Shown here: positions 16,557 to 24,792 of the stretch, piece after piece
How positions within the stretch are numbered: position 1 is the first letter of the stretch
How the letters are laid out: each line of letters begins with the position of its first letter
Assembly: GCF_001514305.1 (NCBI RefSeq)
Contig: NZ_KQ949103.1
Location: 1 to 64,000 of the forward strand
Direction of reading: 5' to 3'
Source: Streptomyces dysideae
GTDB lineage: Bacteria; Actinomycetota; Actinomycetes; Streptomycetales; Streptomycetaceae
DNA: 64,000 bases
The notes under the pieces: model-generated
What the model was told of the DNA's origin: nothing
Seen by the model: only the letters and a program-made list of their open reading frames with translations
Databases searched by the model: none
Program-made: the position numbers and the translations under genes

Positions 16557-16962
16557 GCGAGCAGACGCGGCAACTCGCTTTCCTTGCAGACGAGCTCGCA
16601 GCTGCGGCAGCCTCCGAGGCGCGTGTTCCGGGCTGGCTCGTGACGGGTGCCAGGACGGTCTGGGGTCTGGACCTGAGCGGGCACGGCGCACGGGATGCCG
16701 TCCTGGTCCGGCCTCGCACAGCGCCGGCCTACGCCCGCGCCACGTGGGAGATCAACAAGGGCTGCAACTTCAACTGCGAGCACTTGGCCGGACAAGACGC
16801 GTCTTCTCGACATGCTCCGCGATGACGGCGTGCTCTGGCTTCAGATCACGGGTGGCGAGCCCACCATCGACCGTTCTTCCTGCGCAACAAGCGGCAGGAG
16901 TGGGAGGAGTACCGCTCCGAAGTCACCCCGTTCGAGCTGCGGAAGAACCTGCCGGTGCGGTA
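16553..16962 (+). pseudogene. Radical SAM enzyme remnant
   Basis: ATG 16553 begins MSEQTRQLAFLADELAA and runs to WEINKGCNFNCEH (near 16785), the start of a CxxxCxxC iron-sulfur motif whose third Cys is missing. The continuation TRLLDMLRDDGVLWLQITGG (the GGEPT box) is in a different frame from about 16796. A large internal deletion follows, and the C-terminal piece FLRNKRQEWEEYRSEVTPFE is back in the first frame, ending at TAA 16960-16962. At most one third of a normal radical SAM protein remains. The gene is dead, but its motifs show what the cassette encoded. Confidence 0.85.
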
Positions 16963-17190
16963 AGCGCGGGTCGCGGCGAGCGTCCCGCTGACACCAGGGA
17001 CGGGGCCGACGGTAATCGGCCGTCGGCCTCGCGGCGTCCCACCGGCAGTGCCGGCGCCTGTGCACCGTGCACAGCAGGCGCACGAATGTGGTCACCGTGC
17101 ACCGTGGTCCCGCGAGCACGGCCGCTCATAACGTCCTGCCTGACGGTCCGGCCGACGGCCGGAAGGTACTGCCAGAGAGGTCGTTCACTC

Positions 17191-17592
17191 ATGTTCGCGT
17201 CCATCGGTCACAAACGGATCGCCACCCTGGCGGGCTCGTTCCTCGCACTCGTCGCAACATCCGTACTGGTGGCATCTCCCGCCGGTGCAGGCGAGTACGA
17301 TGTCTTCGACGCAACGAACAGTCACAGCGCCTCGCTCGTCACGTTCACCTCGTACGGCGAGCACCTCTACGTGTTGGACGGGGCCCGGGACGACCACGGC
17401 GTGGCCGGGCAGTGGCGTTACTACAGCGGCGCCACCATCCACTCGTACTACAACGGCCGTGGCTACGGCTACCAGGACGACAACAACCTGGACCTGCCCG
17501 AAAACCTGTCGATCCAGATCCGGGCCTGCCTCCAGGACGGCTCCGGTGGGAAGCCGTGGGGATGCGGCTCCTGGGTGAATGCCCACACGTGA
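17191..17592 (+). CDS. Small secreted protein of unknown function
   Basis: 133 residues. A Sec signal peptide (KRIATLAGSFLALVATSVLVASPAGA) should be cleaved after about residue 33. The mature part is about 100 residues, rich in Tyr, Asp and Gly, with two Cys (ACLQDGSG and PWGCGSW) that may form a disulfide. It ends with WVNAHT. The pattern resembles small streptomycete exported proteins whose mature region binds surfaces or inhibitors, but I recognise no family. It stands alone between the broken cassette and a convergent PucR-like gene. Confidence 0.75.
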   Translation: MFASIGHKRIATLAGSFLALVATSVLVASPAGAGEYDVFDATNSHSASLVTFTSYGEHLYVLDGARDDHGVAGQWRYYSGATIHSYYNGRGYGYQDDNNLDLPENLSIQIRACLQDGSGGKPWGCGSWVNAHT

Positions 17593-17617
17593 TCCCGGCC
17601 GGGTGCCCGCGGCGCGG

Positions 17618-19108
17618 TCAGGAACTCCGGCTGAACGCGTCCGCCGGGAGTGCGGGGTCCGGGTGACCACCGGTCACGCTCAGGGCGTGAACGAGGTCGT
17701 GGATGCCCGATCCGGTGGTCAGCAGATCGCGGTTGAGCAGGCTTTCGGCGGCACGCAGGTGGGCCCGAACGGTGTTCCGGCTCAGGCCCAGGCGTGCCGC
17801 CGTTCGCCGGGCGTCGGTGTCGGCGTCGATCCATGCGCTCGCGGTGACGTGGAGGGTGGCGGGCCGGGCAGCGTGGAGGGGGTGCAGAAAGGTCTCCGCC
17901 CACGCGGTGGCGGGTGGGGTGCGCAGCAGCTCTTCGAGATTCGGCGCGCGGTGCGAGAAGCGCGCGGGAACGGACTGGAGGCCGCTGAGGGACAGGGCCA
18001 GGTCGACGGCGGCGCGGGTGCGGACAGCACCGAAGTCCACTCCCAGGGCCTCCTCCGCCCGGCGGCAGTGGGCCGCGACCGTGGTGCGGCTGAGGTGCAG
18101 CAGCCGGGCCACGGCGGATCGTGGGAAGGTCACAGCGAGACGGGTGACGTCGACGGTGATCGTCGGCAGGTCGTGCAGCGGGGCCAGGAAGGCGGCCGCC
18201 CAAGCCAGGGCCTCCGGGCGGGGCAGGAGGTGCACCAGCGAGGGCCGGCCACTGTAGGCGGCCAGCCGCCGGGGAGAGTTGCGGGCGACGGCCAGGGCGT
18301 GCAGAGCCTCACCGTACGCCGCGGCCGTCGAGGTGAGCGGGTGGGGCCTACTGATACCCAGCGCATACCCGGAGTTGTCCCGTACCAGCCGACGCAGCAC
18401 TTCAGCCTGCTCCGGGCGGCCACCGGGCTCCGCGTCCTCGGCGATCGGACAGATCAGGTGTTCCTTGAACGCCGGGCAGTGCACCATCAGGCCCGACCCG
18501 TGGTAGCCCGAAGAGTCCAGATGAACCCTGGCCAGCCGGTCCCGGTCGGCGTCCGGGCAGCTCAGCAGGTAGACCCGCACCCGCTCCGCGCTCAGCAGCG
18601 ACGGCACATCGCCGGTGGTCATCCGTCTGGCCAGGGTGAGATCCCCGGTCATCAGCGCGGTCAGCACGGCGAAGCGCAACTGCCGCGCCTTGTCCTCGTA
18701 ACCGCGCAAGTGGCTGTCGGCCTTTGACGCCCGCCCTCGGAGCTCGAGGAGAGTGCCGACGTGCGACGCCAGCGCAGCCGACTCCCGCGACAGCGCCGAC
18801 GCACCGACCGTCACCAGCACCGGGCGCGGTGCGCGCGGGCCGAACGCCTCGAGGTGCACTTCGCGCGCACCCACGCGGATCGTGGCCGCGGCCAGCCGCC
18901 CGTCCGTCAGACGCTCCAGCTGCTCCCTCAGCCCGCCCATGACCTCCGTGGGGAACCGGCCCGTCGCCGCCTGGACCACGGCCCCGCGGCCCACCCACGC
19001 GGCATCCGCGCCGATACGGCGCTCGAGCCACGCCAGTACCTCGCGTGGGAGCTCCGACCGCCGCATCAGCCGCAGCAGTTCGCCGAGACTTTCTGAGTTC
19101 TTCTGCAT
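17618..19108 (-). CDS. PucR/CdaR-like helix-turn-helix regulator
   Basis: About 496 residues from ATG 19108; an open frame continues upstream to 19288, so the start is uncertain. The middle part is a GGDEF-like/PucR sensor region. Two similar C-terminal helix-turn-helix segments are visible: FPRSAVARLLHLSRTTVAAH, and RRTAARLGLSRNTVRAHLRAAE near the end. Each follows a region with the pattern LxPLHxxxP, so the DNA-binding module is duplicated. The second module is not matched by an obvious target next door. Convergent with the secreted-protein gene. Confidence 0.75.
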   Translation of the reverse strand: MQKNSESLGELLRLMRRSELPREVLAWLERRIGADAAWVGRGAVVQAATGRFPTEVMGGLREQLERLTDGRLAAATIRVGAREVHLEAFGPRAPRPVLVTVGASALSRESAALASHVGTLLELRGRASKADSHLRGYEDKARQLRFAVLTALMTGDLTLARRMTTGDVPSLLSAERVRVYLLSCPDADRDRLARVHLDSSGYHGSGLMVHCPAFKEHLICPIAEDAEPGGRPEQAEVLRRLVRDNSGYALGISRPHPLTSTAAAYGEALHALAVARNSPRRLAAYSGRPSLVHLLPRPEALAWAAAFLAPLHDLPTITVDVTRLAVTFPRSAVARLLHLSRTTVAAHCRRAEEALGVDFGAVRTRAAVDLALSLSGLQSVPARFSHRAPNLEELLRTPPATAWAETFLHPLHAARPATLHVTASAWIDADTDARRTAARLGLSRNTVRAHLRAAESLLNRDLLTTGSGIHDLVHALSVTGGHPDPALPADAFSRSS

Positions 19109-19501
19109 GGCGAAGAGGAGACGCGTGAGGAGACGCGAGAGTTGTACGACTTCACAGTCGCGGCCAGCCGCAAGGCGGAGGAGGGAGTCGGCGAGTGACG
19201 ACAACGCGGCAGATGGGCGTGCCAAGGCCCCGCGTCCGCGACATGATCCGCCGGACAGCACACCTGATATGGAGTGGGCGTGTGTCAAGTGGGCGTGCAG
19301 GGCCCTGCCCGTGCACGAGTGGGCCGGGCCTGGGCAGCGGTGTGAAGCCGGTGGGAGACAGCGCTTCGAAACGTGTCTGCGCGACGCGCGGTCAGCCTGA
19401 TATCCGCGGGTTGACTACCGCATGACCGGTTGTGCGTCGGGAGCGTTCCGCGGATATAGATGATCAATTCCAAAGGGTGTCTGCGGAGACGAGAACGAGC
19501 C
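19109..19501. other. Noncoding stretch upstream of the PucR-like gene
   Basis: Up to 390 bases with no convincing gene apart from a possible N-terminal extension of the PucR-like gene as far as 19288. The GC content drops locally around 19420-19500 (for example GATATAGATGATCAATTCC), consistent with the edge of the transposase remnant that follows. Confidence 0.5.
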
Positions 19502-19949
19502 GACGGCTTCCGTATCGATGCGGCCGCCGGCACCGCGACCTGCCCGGCCGGGCACACCGCCAGCCTCGGCCAGGTCAAAGCGGACGGCGCCCGCACCACC
19601 CAGTTCAAGCATCTGTGCGCCGACTGCCCGCTGTGAGAGCGCTGCACCACCTCCACGACCGGACGCACCCTCAATGTCCACCCCAGCGCACGCACTACTG
19701 TCCGCCGCCCGGGCCCAGGCCGCCACCGATCCTGTCTGGCAGGAGGAGTACCGCCGATGGCGGCCACCGGTCGAACGCGCCATCGCCTGGCTGGTCGCCA
19801 AGGGCAACCGCCGGATCCCTTACCGCGGCGTGATCGCCAACAACATCTGGCTCCACCACCGTGCCGCCGCCCTCAACCTCCGCCGACTGATCAACCTCGG
19901 GCTCACCCGAACCAGCAATACCTGGCGCCTCATCCCCGCCAACGCATAG
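19502..19949 (+). pseudogene. Transposase remnant, IS1182-like C-terminal part
   Basis: The frame at 19502 reads DGFRIDAAAGTATCPAGHTA and CADCPL, the Cys-rich stretch before the end of IS1182-type DDE transposases, then hits TGA at 19634-19636 where a charged residue is expected. The following piece, in another frame, reads HALLSAARAQAATDPVWQEE, VERAIAWLVAKGNRRIPYRG and RAAALNLRRLINLGL, the usual C-terminus, ending at 19949. There is no N-terminal half, no intact frame and no visible inverted repeat, so the copy is dead. Confidence 0.8.
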
Positions 19950-20062
19950 GCAAGAGGGGCCACCCTGCCTGCAACCGGACACAACCCCGCAAGATTTTCA
20001 GCAGTCTTCTGGCCACCCCCTGTCGCCGAACCCGCCCCCACCCAATATCCACCGCACATGGA

Positions 20063-20092
20063 TTGACCTGACAAGACCACCGCTCTTACCTT
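20063..20092 (+). promoter_or_regulatory. Candidate promoter of the sugar ABC operon
   Basis: TTGACC (20063-20068) and TACCTT (20087-20092) are spaced by 18 bases, about 55 bases before the binding-protein start. The half-site AGACCA lies between them. It is the only good -35 match in the 196 bases after the transposase remnant. No full operator palindrome was found. Confidence 0.4.
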
Positions 20093-20145
20093 CACACGGC
20101 AGCCATCCCGGCCACAAAGAAGTGAGCCCGCAGGAGGTCATGCCC

Positions 20146-21549
20146 GTGCGCCCCACCGCCTTACTCCCCACCTCCGTACGCCCCAAGCCCCTCCTCACCA
20201 CCCTCGCCACCCTCACAACCACCCTCGCCGCCACCACCCTCACAGCCTGCGGCAGCGGATCCGGCAGCGACCCGGACACCGTGAAGGTCTCCTTCAAGCA
20301 GTCCACGGACAACTCGATCCACGTCATGGACGACTTCCTCGCGGACATCAGGAAGCAGTTCGAGAAGGCGAACCCCGGCAAGAAGGTCGAGTTCGTGCCG
20401 ATCAAGGCCCCGGACTCGGAGTACTACACCAAGCTCCAGCAGATGCTCCGCTCCCCCAAGACCGCCCCCGATCTGGTCTACGAGGACACGTTCCTCATCA
20501 ACTCGGACATCACCAGCGGATACTTGAAGCCCCTCGACCCGTACCTCGCCAAGTGGCCGGACTGGGGACAGTTCATCGACACCGCGAAGGCCGCCGCCAC
20601 GGCGGAGGACGGCAAGACCTACGGCGTCCCGGACGGCACCGACACCCGGGGCCTCTGGTTCAGCAAGGACGTCTTCGCCAAGGCCGGCCTGCCCGCCGAC
20701 TGGCAGCCGAAGACCTGGGACGAGGTCCTCGACGCCGCCCGCACCGTCAAACAGAAGGTCCCGGACGTCATCCCCCTCAACGTCTACACGGGCAAGCCGG
20801 TCGGCGAGGCCGCCACCATGCAGACCTTCGAGATGCTGCTCTACGGCACGAACGACAGCTCCACGGACCCCCTGTACGACAAGACCGCCAAGAAGTGGGT
20901 CGCCGGCGGCCAGGGCTTCAAGGACGCCCTCTCCTTCGTCGAGACCGTCTACAAGGAGAAGCTCGGGCCGGACGTCGCCGACGCCCTCGACCCCAACGTC
21001 ATGACCCGGGTCCGCGGCGAGTGGCTCCCGCAGGGCAAGCTCGGCATCGCCCTCGACGGCTCCTGGCTCCCGCAGGACTGGCTGCCCGGCAGCGGCCACG
21101 AGTGGCCCGAGTGGTCGGACGAACTCGGCCTCGCCGCCATGCCCACCCAGAACGGCCAGGCCCCCGGCAAGGTCAGCATGTCCGGCGGCTGGACCTGGTC
21201 CATCCCGGACAAGGCCGCCAACCCCGACCTCGCCTTCGACTTCATCAAGACCATGCAGACGAAGGCCAACGCCCAGAAGTGGTACATCGCCAACTCGGGC
21301 ATCGCCGTACGGAACGACGTCGCCGAGGACCCGGCCTACGCCGACGCTCAGCCCGGCACCAAGTTCTTCACGGACCTCGTCACGAGCACCCACTACCGGC
21401 CCGCCTACCCGGCGTACCCGAAGGTCTCGACCGCCATCCAGGAGGCGATGGAGGGCGTGACGACGGGCGACATGTCGGTGGCGGAGGCGGCGAGCGCGTA
21501 CGACGACAACCTCAAGCAGGCCACCGACCATCAGGTGATCGACAAGTGA
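20146..21549 (+). CDS. ABC sugar-binding lipoprotein (TTA codon at position 6)
   Basis: 467 residues. The signal peptide ends in the lipobox LTAC, followed by GSGSGSD, so the mature protein is tethered by lipidated Cys to the outside of the membrane. The fold is that of a cluster-1/MalE-like binding protein (EKANPGKKVEFVPI, SGGWTWSIPDKAANPDLAF). GTG 20146 is chosen because AGGAGG ends eight bases upstream; ATG 20140 and GTG 20122 are less well placed. Codon 6 (20161-20163) is TTA, so expression should need the bldA leucyl tRNA. The two permeases follow at once. The ligand is unknown, probably an oligosaccharide. Confidence 0.9.
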   Translation: MRPTALLPTSVRPKPLLTTLATLTTTLAATTLTACGSGSGSDPDTVKVSFKQSTDNSIHVMDDFLADIRKQFEKANPGKKVEFVPIKAPDSEYYTKLQQMLRSPKTAPDLVYEDTFLINSDITSGYLKPLDPYLAKWPDWGQFIDTAKAAATAEDGKTYGVPDGTDTRGLWFSKDVFAKAGLPADWQPKTWDEVLDAARTVKQKVPDVIPLNVYTGKPVGEAATMQTFEMLLYGTNDSSTDPLYDKTAKKWVAGGQGFKDALSFVETVYKEKLGPDVADALDPNVMTRVRGEWLPQGKLGIALDGSWLPQDWLPGSGHEWPEWSDELGLAAMPTQNGQAPGKVSMSGGWTWSIPDKAANPDLAFDFIKTMQTKANAQKWYIANSGIAVRNDVAEDPAYADAQPGTKFFTDLVTSTHYRPAYPAYPKVSTAIQEAMEGVTTGDMSVAEAASAYDDNLKQATDHQVIDK

Positions 21550-21565
21550 TCGGCGGCGACCACGG

Positions 21566-22501
21566 ATGACCGCCGCGTCGCACCACGCGCCGGTCAAGGG
21601 CCCCTCAGGTCCGCCAACTTCAGGCACCACCGCCGGGCCTCACCTCCGCCGCTCCCTCACTCGCGCCCTCCCCGTCTCCCCCGCCCTGATCCTCCTGCTC
21701 CTCTTCCTCGCCGGCCCCATCGGCTACTGCGCCTACATCGCCTTCACCGACCTCCAGCTCACCGGACAGGCCGAGTCGTCCTTCGTCGGCTTCGAGAACT
21801 TCCGCACCGCCTTCCAGGACGAGGCGTTCCTCAACGCCGTATGGCTGACGCTGGTGTTCACCGTCCTGTCCTCCCTCATCGGGCAGAACACCCTCGGTCT
21901 CGCCCTCGCCTCACTGATGCAGCGCGCGTCGAAGCCGGTGCGCACGCTCACCGGCGCCATCGTGATCACGGCGTGGGTGCTGCCGGAGGTGGTCGCCGGT
22001 TTTCTCCTCTACGCCTTCTTCCGCCGCGAGGGCACCCTGAACGCCATCCTGGACTGGCTCCAACTCCCCTCCCAGAACTGGCTGTTCACCCTCCCGATCC
22101 TCGCGGTGTCCTTCGCGAACGTATGGCGGGGCACCGCCTTCTCGATGCTCGTCTACTCCGCCGCCCTCAACGAGATCCCCAAGGAGATCACCGAGGCGGC
22201 CCAGGTCGACGGCGCGAGCGGCCGGCGCCGGATGTGGCACATCACGCTGCCGATGATCCGCCGCTCGATCGGCACGAACCTCATGCTCAACACCCTTCAG
22301 ACACTGTCCGTCTTCGGGCTGATCTGGGTGATGACGAGGGGCGGACCGGGCGGCAAGAGCCAGACGCTGCCCCTCTTCATGTACGAGCAGGCCTTCCAGA
22401 ACAGCCTGATCGGCTACGGCACGGCGGTGGCCCTTCTGCTGCTCCTGGTCGGGGCCCTCTTCTCCCTGGTCTACATGCGCCTGCTGCGGACGGAGGTCTG
22501 A
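21566..22501 (+). CDS. ABC sugar transporter permease, MalF type
   Basis: 311 residues with six transmembrane helices after a cytoplasmic leader of about 35 residues. The EAA loop that contacts the ATPase reads EIPKEITEAAQVDGAS, then RMWHITLPMI. The gene starts 16 bases after the binding protein and ends five bases before the second permease. The operon has no ATPase gene and no glycosidase, so the shared streptomycete ATPase MsiK, encoded elsewhere, presumably energises it. Confidence 0.93.
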   Translation: MTAASHHAPVKGPSGPPTSGTTAGPHLRRSLTRALPVSPALILLLLFLAGPIGYCAYIAFTDLQLTGQAESSFVGFENFRTAFQDEAFLNAVWLTLVFTVLSSLIGQNTLGLALASLMQRASKPVRTLTGAIVITAWVLPEVVAGFLLYAFFRREGTLNAILDWLQLPSQNWLFTLPILAVSFANVWRGTAFSMLVYSAALNEIPKEITEAAQVDGASGRRRMWHITLPMIRRSIGTNLMLNTLQTLSVFGLIWVMTRGGPGGKSQTLPLFMYEQAFQNSLIGYGTAVALLLLLVGALFSLVYMRLLRTEV

Positions 22502-22506
22502 CTGCC

Positions 22507-23364
22507 ATGACCCCCAGGACTCGCATGACCCGCACACTCGCCTCCCGCCGCAGCAGCCGTCGGCTCGCCGCCGACGCCGGCCTGTTGGCGGTCGCCGCCG
22601 CCTTCTGCCTCCCGCTCGCCTGGGTGCTCCTGTCCTCCGTCGACTCGCACGCCGACCTGCGGGTGAAGGCGCCCGACGGCCTCACCCTCGACAACTTCGA
22701 CGCGATCCTCACCGACGACATCACCTTCACCCCCCTCCTCAACAGCCTCATCCTGTGCGGCGGCGCGACCCTGCTGACCGTGGTGTGCGCGGCACTCGCG
22801 GCGTACCCGCTCTCCCGCTTCCGGTCCCGGCTGAACCGCCCGTTCCTGCTGACGATCCTGTTCGCGACCAGCCTGCCGATCACCGCGATCATGGTTCCGG
22901 TGTACGCGCTGTTCGTACAGGTCGACCTGATCGACACCATGCAGGGCACGATCTTCTTCTTCGCCGCCTCCCAGCTCCCGTTCGCCATCTGGCTGATGAA
23001 AAATTTCATGGACGGCGTTCCGAAGGAACTGGAGGAGGCGGCCTGGACGGACGGCGCGTCCTCGCTCCAGTCGCTGATCAGGATCGTGCTCCCCCTCATG
23101 GGGCCCGGAGTCGCCGTGGTGACGGTCTTCTCCTTCGTGATGATGTGGGGGAACTTCTTCGTCCCGTTCATGCTGCTGCTCACGCCGGACCAGATGCCGG
23201 CGTCGGTCAGCATCAACGAGTTCTTCGGCAACCGGGGCATGGTGGCGTACGGACAACTCGCCGCGTTCTCGATCGTCTACTCGACCCCGGTGATCCTGCT
23301 GTACGTGCTGATCTCCCGGCGGTTGGGCGGAGGCTTCGCGCTGGGCGGGGCGGTCAAGGGGTGA
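22507..23364 (+). CDS. ABC sugar transporter permease, MalG type
   Basis: 285 residues, six transmembrane helices, EAA loop VPKELEEAAWTDGASSLQSL followed by IRIVLPLMGPGVAVV. ATG 22507 is six bases after the previous stop. A second ATG at 22525 would remove six residues. It pairs with the MalF-type subunit to form the import channel. The operon ends here; a triplicated short sequence and a convergent gene follow. Confidence 0.93.
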   Translation: MTPRTRMTRTLASRRSSRRLAADAGLLAVAAAFCLPLAWVLLSSVDSHADLRVKAPDGLTLDNFDAILTDDITFTPLLNSLILCGGATLLTVVCAALAAYPLSRFRSRLNRPFLLTILFATSLPITAIMVPVYALFVQVDLIDTMQGTIFFFAASQLPFAIWLMKNFMDGVPKELEEAAWTDGASSLQSLIRIVLPLMGPGVAVVTVFSFVMMWGNFFVPFMLLLTPDQMPASVSINEFFGNRGMVAYGQLAAFSIVYSTPVILLYVLISRRLGGGFALGGAVKG

Positions 23365-23370
23365 GCCCGA

Positions 23371-23437
23371 CTCGGGCAGCACCCCAGTACCGCCTACTCG
23401 GGCAGCACCCCGTGCCGCCTACTCCGGCAGCACCCCC
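23371..23437. repeat. About 26-bp sequence in three tandem copies, containing the stop codon of the next gene
   Basis: CTCGGGCAGCACCCC plus a GT(A)CCGCCTA tail occurs at 23371-23396 and 23397-23421, and begins a third, coding copy at 23422. On the minus strand each unit reads GTGCTGCC(C/G)GAGTAG or close to it, so the end of the downstream coding region with its stop has been duplicated into the intergenic space. Confidence 0.85.
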
Positions 23438-23856
23438 GCCCGGAACGCCTCCACTCCCACCACCCGCCGCACCCGCACCGGCTCGATCAGCAGCATCACC
23501 CGGCGCTCCCCGGGCAGCAGCCACGGATACCGTTCCTCCCCGATGTACTTCTGCGTCAGCCGGTCCATGGCCCGCGCCGCCGCCTCCCCCTCCACGAAGC
23601 GCGCGACCCGGCCCCGGATCTCGGCGCGGTCGTAGGGGTTCTCGGCGTCGTGGTGCGACAGCGAAACGTTGGGATTGAGCCGCAGGTTGTCGATCTTCAC
23701 GCGGCCGATTGACGTGTTGACCATGACGTACTCGTCTTCGATGTCCGCCCACATGGGCGAAACCTGCGGCATCCCGTCCGGGCCCACGGTCGCGAGGTGC
23801 CAGAAGTTCGGCGCCAGCAGACGCTCGCGAATATGCCCCTCAAGCTTGACGTTCAC
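23419..23856 (-). CDS. PPOX-class flavin/F420-dependent protein
   Basis: 145 residues with the split-barrel fold of pyridoxamine-phosphate-oxidase-like proteins: FWHLATVGPDGMPQVSPMWA, then NPNVSLSHHD. Such actinobacterial proteins bind F420 or FMN and reduce small molecules; the substrate is not known. GTG 23856 begins the conserved domain. A longer frame to 23979 gives a Gly-rich leader without homology and has no clear ribosome site either. It is convergent with the permease gene. Confidence 0.82.
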   Translation of the reverse strand: MNVKLEGHIRERLLAPNFWHLATVGPDGMPQVSPMWADIEDEYVMVNTSIGRVKIDNLRLNPNVSLSHHDAENPYDRAEIRGRVARFVEGEAAARAMDRLTQKYIGEERYPWLLPGERRVMLLIEPVRVRRVVGVEAFRAGVLPE

Positions 23857-24042
23857 AAAGTCACCCGTCTTCCGGGCCGCCCGCCCGGGCGGCTTCGCGC
23901 CATCCTCGCCACCGTGCACGCCCGGTTGACAGTCGATCTTCAGCCACCCCACTCCCAGGCCGAATCCGTACGTTCCCACAATCCGTGATCCTGGCCGAAC
24001 AGACCGTAGTCATCGCACCCCGGCGGCCCTACGTTGAGCCCC

Positions 24043-24765
24043 GTGCGCCGACCCCCCACTCAGCCGAACCAGCCCACCCCGCCGACCCCACCACCGCCGC
24101 CGTTCGATGCCCCCGCCGCCCGCAGACTCCGCACCGCCCTCAACATGGGCCCCGAGCACGTCGCCTACGGCCTGCGCTCCTCGTTCGGACTCCCCTACGT
24201 CACCCCGGACCTCGTCATCGCCTGGGAACACCGCCTCGCCTCCCCCAGCAGCACCGAACTCACCGCCCTCGCAGGCGTGTTGTGGTGCTCCGCCGGTGAA
24301 CTCATCGGTAAGCCAAGGACGTTGCGGGAACACCGCATCGCCCGCGGCCTGGCCCAAGAGGACGTCGCCCGTACCGTCGGGCACGAACTCCTGGCGTACG
24401 TCCGCATGGAGGAGCACGACGAGTGGCGCGGCACCGACCGCCAGTCCGCCGCCCTCGCCGACCTTCTCGACCTGACCCTGCCCGACTTCGTCACCGTCAC
24501 GGGCCGCGACGCCAAGCTCGCCGACCTGCTGCGCAGTGCGGTGACGACGCGCTGGCAGGCGTATGTACGCCCGGTCGGCAAGCTGGTGCCCCTGGACCGG
24601 CGCCTCCTGGAGGCCACCGTCCAGGAGCTGCACCGGGACTACCAGGGGCAGATGGTCGCCACCCTCAGCTGGGGGGACAGTGCCGGCTCCAGCGCGTCCG
24701 GGCGGGAGTTCCTGGACCGGATCGTGGACCGCTTCTGGACGACCGTCGAGAGAAGCACGTACTAG
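24043..24765 (+). CDS. Helix-turn-helix (XRE-like) regulator
   Basis: 240 residues from GTG 24043 (TTG 24034 is three codons earlier). A Pro-rich leader (PPTQPNQPTPPTPPPPP) is followed by two helix-turn-helix-like segments: MGPEHVAYGLRSSFGLPYVT, and LREHRIARGLAQEDVARTVG. A C-terminal helical region ends with REFLDRIVDRFWTTVE. TACGTT at 24030-24035 lies ten bases before the start, so the transcript may be leaderless. It is convergent with pfkA, and a regulator in this position is conserved near pfkA in Streptomyces (from memory). Its ligand is unknown. Confidence 0.78.
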   Translation: MRRPPTQPNQPTPPTPPPPPFDAPAARRLRTALNMGPEHVAYGLRSSFGLPYVTPDLVIAWEHRLASPSSTELTALAGVLWCSAGELIGKPRTLREHRIARGLAQEDVARTVGHELLAYVRMEEHDEWRGTDRQSAALADLLDLTLPDFVTVTGRDAKLADLLRSAVTTRWQAYVRPVGKLVPLDRRLLEATVQELHRDYQGQMVATLSWGDSAGSSASGREFLDRIVDRFWTTVERSTY

Positions 24766-24778
24766 ACAAGTACGTGCT
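24754..24778. terminator. Hairpin across the stop codon between HTH gene and pfkA
   Basis: AGCACGTACT (24754-24763) pairs perfectly with AGTACGTGCT (24769-24778) over a 5-base loop. The stop TAG of the regulator (24763-24765) starts inside the first arm. The GACGTACTAGAAGACCGACT element repeats the same core next to the pfkA stop. Confidence 0.65.
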
Positions 24779-24792
24779 GGAAGACCGACGTA

